Shown piece after piece: positions 1 to 6,654 of a DNA stretch of 9,517 bases (its first letter is position 1; every line of letters begins with the position of its first letter). A model generated the notes under the pieces. The model ran no database searches. It saw only the letters and a program-made list of their open reading frames with translations, and was not told the DNA's origin. This DNA comes from an uncultured Bacteroidota bacterium. Lineage in GTDB: Bacteria; Bacteroidota; Bacteroidia; UKL13-3. The position numbers were made by a program, and so were the translations under genes. The stretch is from the NCBI GenBank assembly GCA_903907885.1, contig CAIVPY010000213.1, positions 1-9,517 of the forward strand, in the 5' to 3' direction.

Positions 1-30
1 CATATCATCACCATATTCATTTTTAGCTAA
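1..30 (+). other. Possible 3' end of an upstream gene (frame unresolved)
   Basis: Two reading frames end just before the cytochrome gene. One ends at TAG 24-26 with the His-rich residues YHHHIHF. It lies in the same frame as the cytochrome, with one codon between its stop and the ATG. The other ends at TAA 28-30 with HIITIFIFS, and its stop overlaps the cytochrome ATG as TAATG, an arrangement typical of translational coupling. Either would mean that the cytochrome is an internal gene of a longer operon. A His-rich tail would suit a metal-handling protein, but too little is present to decide. Confidence 0.35.
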
Positions 31-857
31 TGAAAAAGTTATTTTTTCTGTTATTTATTGGAGTTGCTATTCTTCTAATCATGCAATTCCCTCACTCAAT
101 GATAAGCCCTGGTGATTTGTTAGAAGGACATCAAAAATTAAATAATGAATGTGTTTCTTGCCACAAACCTTTAGGTGGAATTGCCAACGAAAAGTGCATA
201 GCGTGCCACAAAGTAGCCAACATTGGAAATGACGAAGTAGGTAAGCAGAAAAAGGTATTATTTCATCAGAATCTCTCCAATCAAGAATGTAGTTCATGTC
301 ATACCGAACATCAAGGAATATTTCCTGAACATACATTGAGTGGGTTTAAACATGACTTGCTTTCATTATCTATAATCAATAATTGCAATTCCTGCCATAC
401 AAAACCTGAAGATAGTCTTCATTCAAAAGTTTCTGCTAATTGCAATAGCTGCCACCAAATCCAAAGTTGGAAGAAAACTATTGCATTTAATCACAATTTA
501 CTTTTGAACAAAAACAATTGTGCTTCGTGCCATATTAAACCTACAGACAATTATCATAGCTTAATCAAGGAAGATTGCAACAAATGTCATAGCACGCATA
601 AATGGATTCCTTCAACATTTGAGCATTCTACATATTTCAAACTAGATCAAAATCATCAAACAACATGTATAACTTGCCACCCAAGCAACAAATTCAGTTC
701 ATATACATGCTATGGTTGCCACCAACATTCTGAAAGGGAAATAGCAGCTGAACATAATGAGGAGGGAATTTATAACCTTACTAATTGTGTTACTTGCCAC
801 AAAAGCGGTAACAAACATGATGAAAACAATAATCACATAGAAAAGGATGATGATTAG
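30..857 (+). CDS. Ten-haem c-type cytochrome (class III/c7-like multihaem protein), exported or membrane-anchored
   Basis: This is a 275-residue electron-transfer protein with ten CxxCH haem c attachment motifs, starting at residues 41, 56, 87, 119, 138, 164, 183, 213, 227 and 253. A hydrophobic N-terminal stretch (about 4-20, after MKK) is a signal peptide or uncleaved anchor with no lipobox, so the haems sit outside the cytoplasm, as c-type maturation requires. The motif at 87 continues CSSCHTEHQG, common in class III-like multihaem proteins. From about 106 to 240 there are three similar units of about 45 residues. Each opens with a Phe-x-His triplet (106, 153, 197) and carries two haem motifs. 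Extra His residues could be distal ligands. The C-terminus is His/Asp/Asn-rich. An in-frame stop six bases upstream of the ATG rules out a longer start. The P-type ATPase follows after 58 bases. No catalytic domain is visible, so a pure electron carrier is most likely; its partners are unknown. Confidence 0.9.
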   Translation: MKKLFFLLFIGVAILLIMQFPHSMISPGDLLEGHQKLNNECVSCHKPLGGIANEKCIACHKVANIGNDEVGKQKKVLFHQNLSNQECSSCHTEHQGIFPEHTLSGFKHDLLSLSIINNCNSCHTKPEDSLHSKVSANCNSCHQIQSWKKTIAFNHNLLLNKNNCASCHIKPTDNYHSLIKEDCNKCHSTHKWIPSTFEHSTYFKLDQNHQTTCITCHPSNKFSSYTCYGCHQHSEREIAAEHNEEGIYNLTNCVTCHKSGNKHDENNNHIEKDDD

Positions 858-915
858 ATTTGGCAAATAAATTTCATTATGCCCAAAAATTAATGTTAGA
901 AAAGGTATAAAAAAG

Positions 916-3426
916 ATGTCTACAAATCAATTCGACATATTAGGCTTGACAAATGAGCAGGTAGAACTTGCTAAGAAACAATTTGGACAAAACAAATTAA
1001 ACTACAAAAAGGAAAATGGTTATTTAGATGCTATAAAACGCATTGCCACAGACCCAATGATGATTTTATTATTGACTGCTTCATCCATTTATTTTATTAG
1101 CGGAAAAATAGGTGATGGAATTTTTCTAACTGCTGCCATCGCCTTTCAAACTTCTATTTCATTATACCAATATTCAAGAAGCAAAAACGCACTTGAAAAA
1201 CTCAAAGACTTATCGCAGCCAAAGTGCAAAGTAATTCGCAATGGAAAAGTTGAAGAAATAAAAAGTGAAGATTTAGTGATTGGTGATAGCTTAATGGTGG
1301 AAGAAGGAACTGCCATTACAGCGGATGGAATTATTGTTCATTCCAATGATTTTTCAGTAAACGAATCCATACTTACAGGCGAATCGTTTGCCGTGTATAA
1401 GGATAAAACAAAAGAAGATAAATTTATTTATAGTGGCACTACCGTTGCCAGTGGCTTAGCTATAGCTACTATATCTGCAATAGGGAACGAAACTAAATTA
1501 GGCAAAATTGGAACAAGTTTAGAAAGTATCAGTGAAGAAAAGACACCCTTGGAATTACAAATTGCAAATTTTGTAAAAAAAATGGCAATCGCAGGTGCGA
1601 TAGTTTTTGTAATTGTTTGGGTAATCAATTATTGGTATTCTCAAAATTTGCTAAATAGCTTATTGCAATCACTCACATTAGCCATGAGTATTTTGCCCGA
1701 AGAAATCCCCGTTGCATTTACAACTTTTATGGCTTTAGGGGCATGGCGATTAATGAAGATGGGTATAGTGGTTAAACAAATGAAAACGGTTGAAACATTA
1801 GGAAGTGCAACGGTTATTTGTACTGACAAAACAGGAACCATTACCGAAAACAAAATGAGTTTAGCAAAAATATTTGTTTTAAAAAACAACAAATTATTTG
1901 ACCCAAAAGATGATTTAAATAATGATGAAAAAGAACTTTTAAAATTGGCCATGTTTGCAAGCGAACCTATTCCTTTCGATCCAATGGAAGTTGCATTGCA
2001 TAATACTTATATTGACCATCATCAAATAGATGAACGACCAAATTACAAGTTGATTCACGAGTATCCATTAGACGGAAAACCGCCTATGATGACTCATATA
2101 TTTGAAAACGATAAAGGTAAAAGAATTATAGCAGCCAAAGGCGCGCCCGAAGCATTAATGAATGTTTCAGTCCTTACCGAAACGGAAAAACAACAAGTGC
2201 ATTCTGCCATTCAACATTTAGCTGATGATGGATACAGATTATTGGGTGTAGGTGTGGCAAAATTTACGGGAAACAATTATCCTGAAATGCAACAAGAATT
2301 GTCCTTTCAATTTAAAGGAGTCGTTGCCTTTTACGATCCACCAAAAAATAACATTCAAAAAGTAATAGAAGATTTTTATACTGCTGGTATTTCTGTTAAA
2401 ATAATAACCGGTGATAATGCAGCCACTTCAACAGCTATTGCAAAACAAATTGGATTCAGAGGATACGAGAAAAGCATAACAGGTGACGAGTTGATGAATT
2501 TGTCAGAAGACGACTTTCAAACTTGCGTAACAAACACCTCTGTGTTTACCCGAATGTTTCCTGAAGCAAAACTAAAAATAATCAATGCCTTAAAATCTAA
2601 TAACCAAATTGTAGCCATGACTGGGGATGGTGTTAATGACGGACCTGCACTTAAAGCAGCACATATTGGCATAGCTATGGGTAAAAAAGGAACCGAAATT
2701 GCAAAACAAGCAGCATCATTAATTTTATTAGAGGACGACTTATCAAAAATGGTTGATGCGGTGGCAATGGGTAGAAAGATTTATACCAATCTAAAAAAGG
2801 CAATACAATACATCATATCCATTCACATTCCCATTATCCTGACTGTCTTTATTCCTTTGGCATTAGGATGGATTTATCCCAATATTTTTTCTCCTATACA
2901 TGTCATTTTTTTAGAAATAATAATGGGGCCAACTTGTTCCATAATATACGAAAACGAACCAATGGAAAAGAATACGATGTTTCAAAAACCAAAAGCCATG
3001 ACATCTACATTCTTTAATTGGAAAGAACTATCAATAAGTATCATACAAGGATTGATGATAACTACTGGAACTCTATTCATATACCAGTACTCAGTTAAAA
3101 ATGGTTGTAACGAAGAGCTAACGAGAACGATGGTTTTTAGTGTTTTGATAACTGCTAACATTTTTCTAACTTTAATTAACCGTTCATTCTATTATTCAAT
3201 TTTTACAACGTTAAAGTACAAAAACAATATGGTTATATTTATCATATTTATAACCATTGCTATAGTAGGACTAATACTTTATGTAAACCCTTTGACAAAA
3301 TTCTTTGAATTTGAGAGATTGAATTTGCAACAACTAATAATATGCATTTCAATCGGTTTCGTTTCAGTAATTTGGTTTGAAATTATAAAACTAATAAAAA
3401 GAGTAAATACTAAATCCGACTTGTAA
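916..3426 (+). CDS. Cation-translocating P-type ATPase (P2-like, PEEIP variant), substrate unknown
   Basis: An 836-residue inner-membrane ATP-driven cation pump with the complete P-type core. The actuator motif TGES is at 154-157, the phosphorylated Asp is D304 in DKTGT, the nucleotide-binding motifs are FDPME (354-358) and KGAPE (408-412), and the hinge motifs are TGDN (498-501) and TGDGVNDGP (569-577). About ten membrane segments are visible: M1/M2 46-84, M3 222-240, M4 247-275, M5/M6 627-677 and M7-M10 703-825. The N-terminus resembles the cation-ATPase N domain and has no CxxC heavy-metal domain, which argues against the P1B class. M4 reads PEEIP (261-265) rather than PEGLP of Ca2+ pumps, and M6 reads IMGPTCS (669-675) with Gly671 where Ca2+ pumps have an essential Asp. 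The ion therefore cannot be read from known pumps; Ca2+ is not safe to assume. A purine-rich AGAAAAGG about 12 bases before ATG may serve as a weak ribosome site. It is probably co-transcribed with the upstream cytochrome. Confidence 0.93.
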   Translation: MSTNQFDILGLTNEQVELAKKQFGQNKLNYKKENGYLDAIKRIATDPMMILLLTASSIYFISGKIGDGIFLTAAIAFQTSISLYQYSRSKNALEKLKDLSQPKCKVIRNGKVEEIKSEDLVIGDSLMVEEGTAITADGIIVHSNDFSVNESILTGESFAVYKDKTKEDKFIYSGTTVASGLAIATISAIGNETKLGKIGTSLESISEEKTPLELQIANFVKKMAIAGAIVFVIVWVINYWYSQNLLNSLLQSLTLAMSILPEEIPVAFTTFMALGAWRLMKMGIVVKQMKTVETLGSATVICTDKTGTITENKMSLAKIFVLKNNKLFDPKDDLNNDEKELLKLAMFASEPIPFDPMEVALHNTYIDHHQIDERPNYKLIHEYPLDGKPPMMTHIFENDKGKRIIAAKGAPEALMNVSVLTETEKQQVHSAIQHLADDGYRLLGVGVAKFTGNNYPEMQQELSFQFKGVVAFYDPPKNNIQKVIEDFYTAGISVKIITGDNAATSTAIAKQIGFRGYEKSITGDELMNLSEDDFQTCVTNTSVFTRMFPEAKLKIINALKSNNQIVAMTGDGVNDGPALKAAHIGIAMGKKGTEIAKQAASLILLEDDLSKMVDAVAMGRKIYTNLKKAIQYIISIHIPIILTVFIPLALGWIYPNIFSPIHVIFLEIIMGPTCSIIYENEPMEKNTMFQKPKAMTSTFFNWKELSISIIQGLMITTGTLFIYQYSVKNGCNEELTRTMVFSVLITANIFLTLINRSFYYSIFTTLKYKNNMVIFIIFITIAIVGLILYVNPLTKFFEFERLNLQQLIICISIGFVSVIWFEIIKLIKRVNTKSDL

Positions 3427-3459
3427 GTTCCTTAATATAAATTTACTTTTTACAAACAA

Positions 3460-4362
3460 CTATTTCTTACCCCTTGGGTGAAAATCGGTAATTACGGTGC
3501 GCAGGTAATCACGGTCTAGATGGGTATAAATTTCGGTTGTGGTAATACTCTCATGACCTAGCATTTGTTGCACAGCTCTTAGGTCGGCACCTGCCTCAAC
3601 CATGCATGTGGCAAAGCTATGGCGAAGAGTATGAGGACTAATACTCTTTGTAATGCCAGCTTCTGCTGCCATTTTCTTAATGATATAGAATATCATCACC
3701 CGAGATAGCTTTGCTCCTCTCCTATTCAAAAATAAAATATCTACATCGGCTGGTTTTATCTGTTGGTGGTTTCTTACATATTCAAGGTAATAATCAATAA
3801 ACTTAATTGCTACCGAACCAATGGGCACTAGCCTTTCTTTGTTTCCCTTACCCACAACCTTAATAAAACCATCTTGTTTAAAAATATCAGAGATCTTAAG
3901 ACTCACTGTTTCGCTCACACGCAAGCCACAACTAAACATAGTTTCGATAATGGCCTTGTTGCGCACACCTTCCTCACTGCTTTGGTCGAGGGTGGCCAAC
4001 ATTGCATCAATCTCATGCACAGCAAGCACATCGGGCAAAGTGCGTTTAAGTTTGGGTGCTTCCAGCAATTCGGCAGGGTTTTCTTTAATTACATCTTCGA
4101 GCAAGAGGTATTTATAAAAAGCCTTTACACCTGATAATATGCGGGCTTGGCTCGTAGGTGTAAAATCCATTTCATGCACCCATCTCAGAAATTCTCTGAG
4201 GGTCGCCAAATCCATGCTTTCTGGCTGAATTTGTAATGCTTTGGCTTCAAGAAATTGTTGCAATTTATCTACATCATGGAGATATGCCTCTACACTATTT
4301 CCCGAAAGCGATTTTTCGAGTTGAAGATACATTTTGAATCCATTGGTGTATGAATGCCACAT
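3460..4362 (-). CDS. xerD: Site-specific tyrosine recombinase XerD
   Basis: This 300-residue tyrosine recombinase has the length and layout of housekeeping XerC/XerD proteins, which resolve chromosome dimers at dif with a partner recombinase and FtsK. The N-terminal SAM-like core-binding domain covers about 1-100 and the catalytic domain about 110-295. The catalytic set is complete: R148 (CGLRVSE), K172 (GKGNKERLVP), H244 and R247 (HTLRHSFA), H270 (LGHESITTTE) and the nucleophile Y279 (IYTHLD). The start MWHSYTNGFK fits the usual Bacteroidota XerD N-terminus; Met11 is a less likely alternative because it would cut the first helix. It lies 49 bases downstream of tdh on the same strand and converges on the P-type ATPase with a 33-base gap that shows no hairpin terminator. 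Nothing ties it to mobile DNA. XerC is the main alternative identity, but a single chromosomal copy of this type is usually called XerD. Confidence 0.93.
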   Translation of the reverse strand: MWHSYTNGFKMYLQLEKSLSGNSVEAYLHDVDKLQQFLEAKALQIQPESMDLATLREFLRWVHEMDFTPTSQARILSGVKAFYKYLLLEDVIKENPAELLEAPKLKRTLPDVLAVHEIDAMLATLDQSSEEGVRNKAIIETMFSCGLRVSETVSLKISDIFKQDGFIKVVGKGNKERLVPIGSVAIKFIDYYLEYVRNHQQIKPADVDILFLNRRGAKLSRVMIFYIIKKMAAEAGITKSISPHTLRHSFATCMVEAGADLRAVQQMLGHESITTTEIYTHLDRDYLRTVITDFHPRGKK

Positions 4363-4377
4363 TTCAATTTTAAAAGT

Positions 4378-4395
4378 GACGCTTAATTAAACGTC
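4378..4395. promoter_or_regulatory. Near-perfect 18-base palindrome between tdh and xerD
   Basis: GACGCTTAATTAAACGTC differs from its own reverse complement at a single symmetric pair (16 of 18 bases agree). It ends 15 bases upstream of the xerD start codon, inside the 49-base tdh-xerD gap. It could bind a dimeric regulator or form a small hairpin, but there is no T-run for a terminator and a site this good could arise by chance once or twice in the window. Confidence 0.25.
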
Positions 4396-4411
4396 TGTAC
4401 TTACGGATGCA

Positions 4412-5344
4412 TTATTTTAAATTATCGAGCATATCATTGGTCATGGCGCTCAAATCAAAATCATTGTGCCAACCCCAATCTTCGCGAGCCCTTGTATCAT
4501 CAATGCTTCCAGGCCAGCTATTGGCAATGGCTTGCCTGAAATCTGGTTTGTAAGTGATGCTAAATTCAGGAATATGTTTGCGGATTTCATCAGCAATTTC
4601 TTTTGGTGAAAAGCTGATGCCGGACACGTTATAGCTGCTGCGTATTTTCACTTTATCTGCAGGCGACTCCATCAATTGAATGGTTGCTTTCAAAGCATCA
4701 GGCATATACATCATTGGGAGGGTTGTATTTTCACTTAAGAAGCATTCATAGGTTTTGTTTTTCAATGCTTCATGATAAATATGAACTGCATAATCCGTAG
4801 TTCCTCCACCAGGGGCAGATTTATGTCCTATCAAACCTGGATAACGAATACTACGCACATCCACACCATACTTTTGGTGATAGTATTCGCAATATCTTTC
4901 ACCTGCTTGCTTGCTGATACCATAAATGGTATTAGGTTCCATCACCGTGTATTGTGGGGTGTTCACACTTGGGGTACTTGGTCCAAAAACCGCAATGGAG
5001 CTAGGCCAATATACTTTTTTAATAAGACCTTCTTTGGCAGCATCCAACACATTAAACAAGCCTTCCATGTTTAGGTCCCAAGCCAATTTAGGTTTCTGTT
5101 CGGCAGTGGCAGAAAGCAAGGCAGCCAATAGATACACTTGACTAACGCCATGCTTTTTAATCGCTTCATAAATGCCTTGACGATCCATAGCATCCAATTT
5201 CTCATAAGGTCCAACAGGATTTTCAACATCTTTCACATCCGCACAAACCACATTATCGTGTCCGTAATTGTTTCTTAGTGCTTCTGCTAATTCTAACCCT
5301 ATTTGGCCTTGCGATCCGATGATAAGTATTTTTTCCGTTGACAT
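4412..5344 (-). CDS. tdh: L-threonine 3-dehydrogenase, NAD-dependent, SDR/epimerase type
   Basis: A 310-residue cytoplasmic enzyme of the extended short-chain dehydrogenase family, predicted to oxidise L-threonine to 2-amino-3-oxobutyrate with NAD+. The product is normally cleaved by glycine C-acetyltransferase (Kbl) to glycine and acetyl-CoA; no kbl is in the window. The N-terminal Rossmann motif is GSQGQIG (10-16), with the acidic D36 after the second strand expected to bind the NAD ribose. The catalytic pair is Y141 and K145 in YGISK, with the serines of WPSSIAVFG (113-121) as the third catalytic position. RYPGLIG (167-173) and LPMMYMPDAL (209-218) resemble the epimerase-like threonine dehydrogenases of Bacteroidota and animals rather than the zinc-dependent E. 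coli Tdh. Length fits this family. A promoter candidate lies just upstream at 5367-5396, so the gene starts its own transcript, which may continue into xerD. A generic sugar epimerase is the alternative, but the motifs favour threonine dehydrogenase. Confidence 0.9.
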   Translation of the reverse strand: MSTEKILIIGSQGQIGLELAEALRNNYGHDNVVCADVKDVENPVGPYEKLDAMDRQGIYEAIKKHGVSQVYLLAALLSATAEQKPKLAWDLNMEGLFNVLDAAKEGLIKKVYWPSSIAVFGPSTPSVNTPQYTVMEPNTIYGISKQAGERYCEYYHQKYGVDVRSIRYPGLIGHKSAPGGGTTDYAVHIYHEALKNKTYECFLSENTTLPMMYMPDALKATIQLMESPADKVKIRSSYNVSGISFSPKEIADEIRKHIPEFSITYKPDFRQAIANSWPGSIDDTRAREDWGWHNDFDLSAMTNDMLDNLK

Positions 5345-5366
5345 GATTTATAGTGATTAACGCTTT

Positions 5367-5396
5367 CAAATGTATAAAAGCAGATAGAATTATCAA
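5367..5396 (-). promoter_or_regulatory. Bacteroidota-type promoter for tdh
   Basis: On the minus strand TTG (5394-5396) is followed after exactly 19 bases by TACATTTG (5367-5374), a full match to the TAnnTTTG -7 element with the usual spacing from the -33 TTTG/TTG element. Its 3' edge is 22 bases before the tdh ATG, giving a short leader of roughly 15 bases. It is in the 100-base gap between tdh and the 5445-6611 gene, where I see no convincing terminator. Confidence 0.65.
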
Positions 5397-5444
5397 GAAT
5401 GATTGTATACACACTGTGGATGAAGTTTCCAATTACCATAAAAT

Positions 5445-6611
5445 TCAATTAGAATCTATCAAATCCCAAACTTTTTTATTGAAATCAGTTTTTGAAATAC
5501 CACAAATTCTCTCCAAGTCCTTGAAATAATTTTCATTGTCTTTTTCTTTTTTACCACAACTAAGCAATTCCATAACTGCTGGAAAGCCTTTCTCCTTTTC
5601 AAGATTTTGTATGATGAGTGCATTGATTACAAAATCAACATTCAATGGAAATTTTGCTTTCTCATCATAATTTTTACTTTCGTTGTATAGTACCAACCAA
5701 TCTGCATTTTTATTCTCCGCAGCATATTGCTTAAATCGTTTCAAAATTACTTTCCAAGACAAACCCCAAGAACCACCATATAAATAGGCCGTCCCTTCAT
5801 CTACAGGTCGGTTTATAATATCATTTGATAATACCTTATACAATCGGCTATGCCACAAATCATGTGAATCAAAAACCTTGAAACTTGGCGTTAAGGCGCC
5901 ATCAACTTCAATAGATTGATTGTTTTCCTTTGTAGAAAGTGATCCATAAGTTCTACCGTTATAATCCGACTTGTAATCTACTCCAATGAGCCTCAAAACC
6001 TCTTGGTAGTTATCACAACAATAAAATGTATGTTGAAATATTTTGGCTGATAATTTTTTATCATACTTCAAAGTCATGTTAAAACACTCCTTTGCCTTAG
6101 ATGTATTCAATTGGCTTTTATAATAAATATGGGTATTGGCCACTTTCATGCTCTTCCATAAAATTGTATTGGATTTAAGGGGTGATTTAAAATAAAATTC
6201 TCCATGCTGCCTTTGTGCCAAAAGTGTAATCATAGCCCTAAGCATGAGTGTATCATTCCGCTGCGCCATATAGCTCAATTGAATGGTAAATAGGCTATCG
6301 TTTAATTTAAATACATTGCTAAGTGAAGCTTTGAAAAAATGATCTTCTTTATACTTATTACTCTTTTCTATTCCCTTCATTTCATCTAACAAAAGGGCAG
6401 TTTCAGGTAAATCCAAATTCGACACCCTTGTATTCTCTGCATTGGGTTTATCAATCTGACCCATAAAATCAGAAAGCGAAGTAAGAAGTTGCTTTCTCAA
6501 AATGCTATCCTTCGGCAACGACACATAACTTGGAATTTGTAGGCTTTGAGATTGTCCTAAAGCCAACAAAAATGTGATAGAAAAAAGAATACTTGTGAAA
6601 ATATTTTTCAT
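5445..6611 (-). CDS. Secreted protein of unknown function with gluzincin-like HDxxH...DEG signature
   Basis: I do not recognise a named family. The most likely start is the ATG at 6611 (388 residues), because it places a signal peptide at the very N-terminus: MKN, a hydrophobic stretch to about residue 18, then GQSQS. The upstream ATG at 6662 adds 17 residues before that signal and overlaps the kinase gene. The N-terminal half is mixed helical sequence. The C-terminal half has a CCDNYQEV segment (198-205), HDLWH (250-254) and, 17 residues on, VDEGTAYLYGGSWG (270-283). The spacing and order resemble peptidase-MA-like metalloproteases (HExxH followed by a zinc-binding Glu in an E-G-x-A context), but the catalytic Glu is replaced by Asp. 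It may be a weak or inactive peptidase, or a binding protein. It is the third gene after the regulator and kinase, 43 bases downstream of the kinase, so it may be part of the same signalling pathway in the periplasm. Confidence 0.8.
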   Translation of the reverse strand: MKNIFTSILFSITFLLALGQSQSLQIPSYVSLPKDSILRKQLLTSLSDFMGQIDKPNAENTRVSNLDLPETALLLDEMKGIEKSNKYKEDHFFKASLSNVFKLNDSLFTIQLSYMAQRNDTLMLRAMITLLAQRQHGEFYFKSPLKSNTILWKSMKVANTHIYYKSQLNTSKAKECFNMTLKYDKKLSAKIFQHTFYCCDNYQEVLRLIGVDYKSDYNGRTYGSLSTKENNQSIEVDGALTPSFKVFDSHDLWHSRLYKVLSNDIINRPVDEGTAYLYGGSWGLSWKVILKRFKQYAAENKNADWLVLYNESKNYDEKAKFPLNVDFVINALIIQNLEKEKGFPAVMELLSCGKKEKDNENYFKDLERICGISKTDFNKKVWDLIDSN

Positions 6612-6654
6612 AATGAGTTTTGGTTTAAGAACATTAAAAGTGAAGCTGTATAAT

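Noticed and set aside
855..862. TAGATTTG overlapping the cytochrome stop codon as a -7 element for the ATPase gene
   Set aside because: It matches TAnnTTTG, but no TTG/TTTG lies at the expected distance upstream and it is about 54 bases from the ATG; co-transcription with the cytochrome is simpler.
3427..3459. Bidirectional terminator between the convergent ATPase and xerD genes
   Set aside because: The 33-base gap has T- and A-rich runs but no inverted repeat able to form a stem.
3821..4134. Plus-strand open frames across xerD (98 and 86 residues)
   Set aside because: They are antisense shadows of xerD catalytic and linker codons; the two overlap each other in different frames and neither looks like a protein family.
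3460..4362. Tyrosine recombinase next to AT-rich genes, as an integrase of a mobile island
   Set aside because: Length, full XerD-like layout and its housekeeping neighbour tdh fit the chromosomal XerD; no att-like direct repeats, tRNA gene or phage genes are seen.
4772..5141. Plus-strand open frames across tdh (100 and 71 residues)
   Set aside because: They are antisense shadows of a well-supported enzyme gene, with no recognisable motifs or start context.
5397..5444. Terminator after the secreted-protein gene
   Set aside because: Only a weak CACA-C-TGTG symmetry is present, without a GC-rich stem or following T-run.
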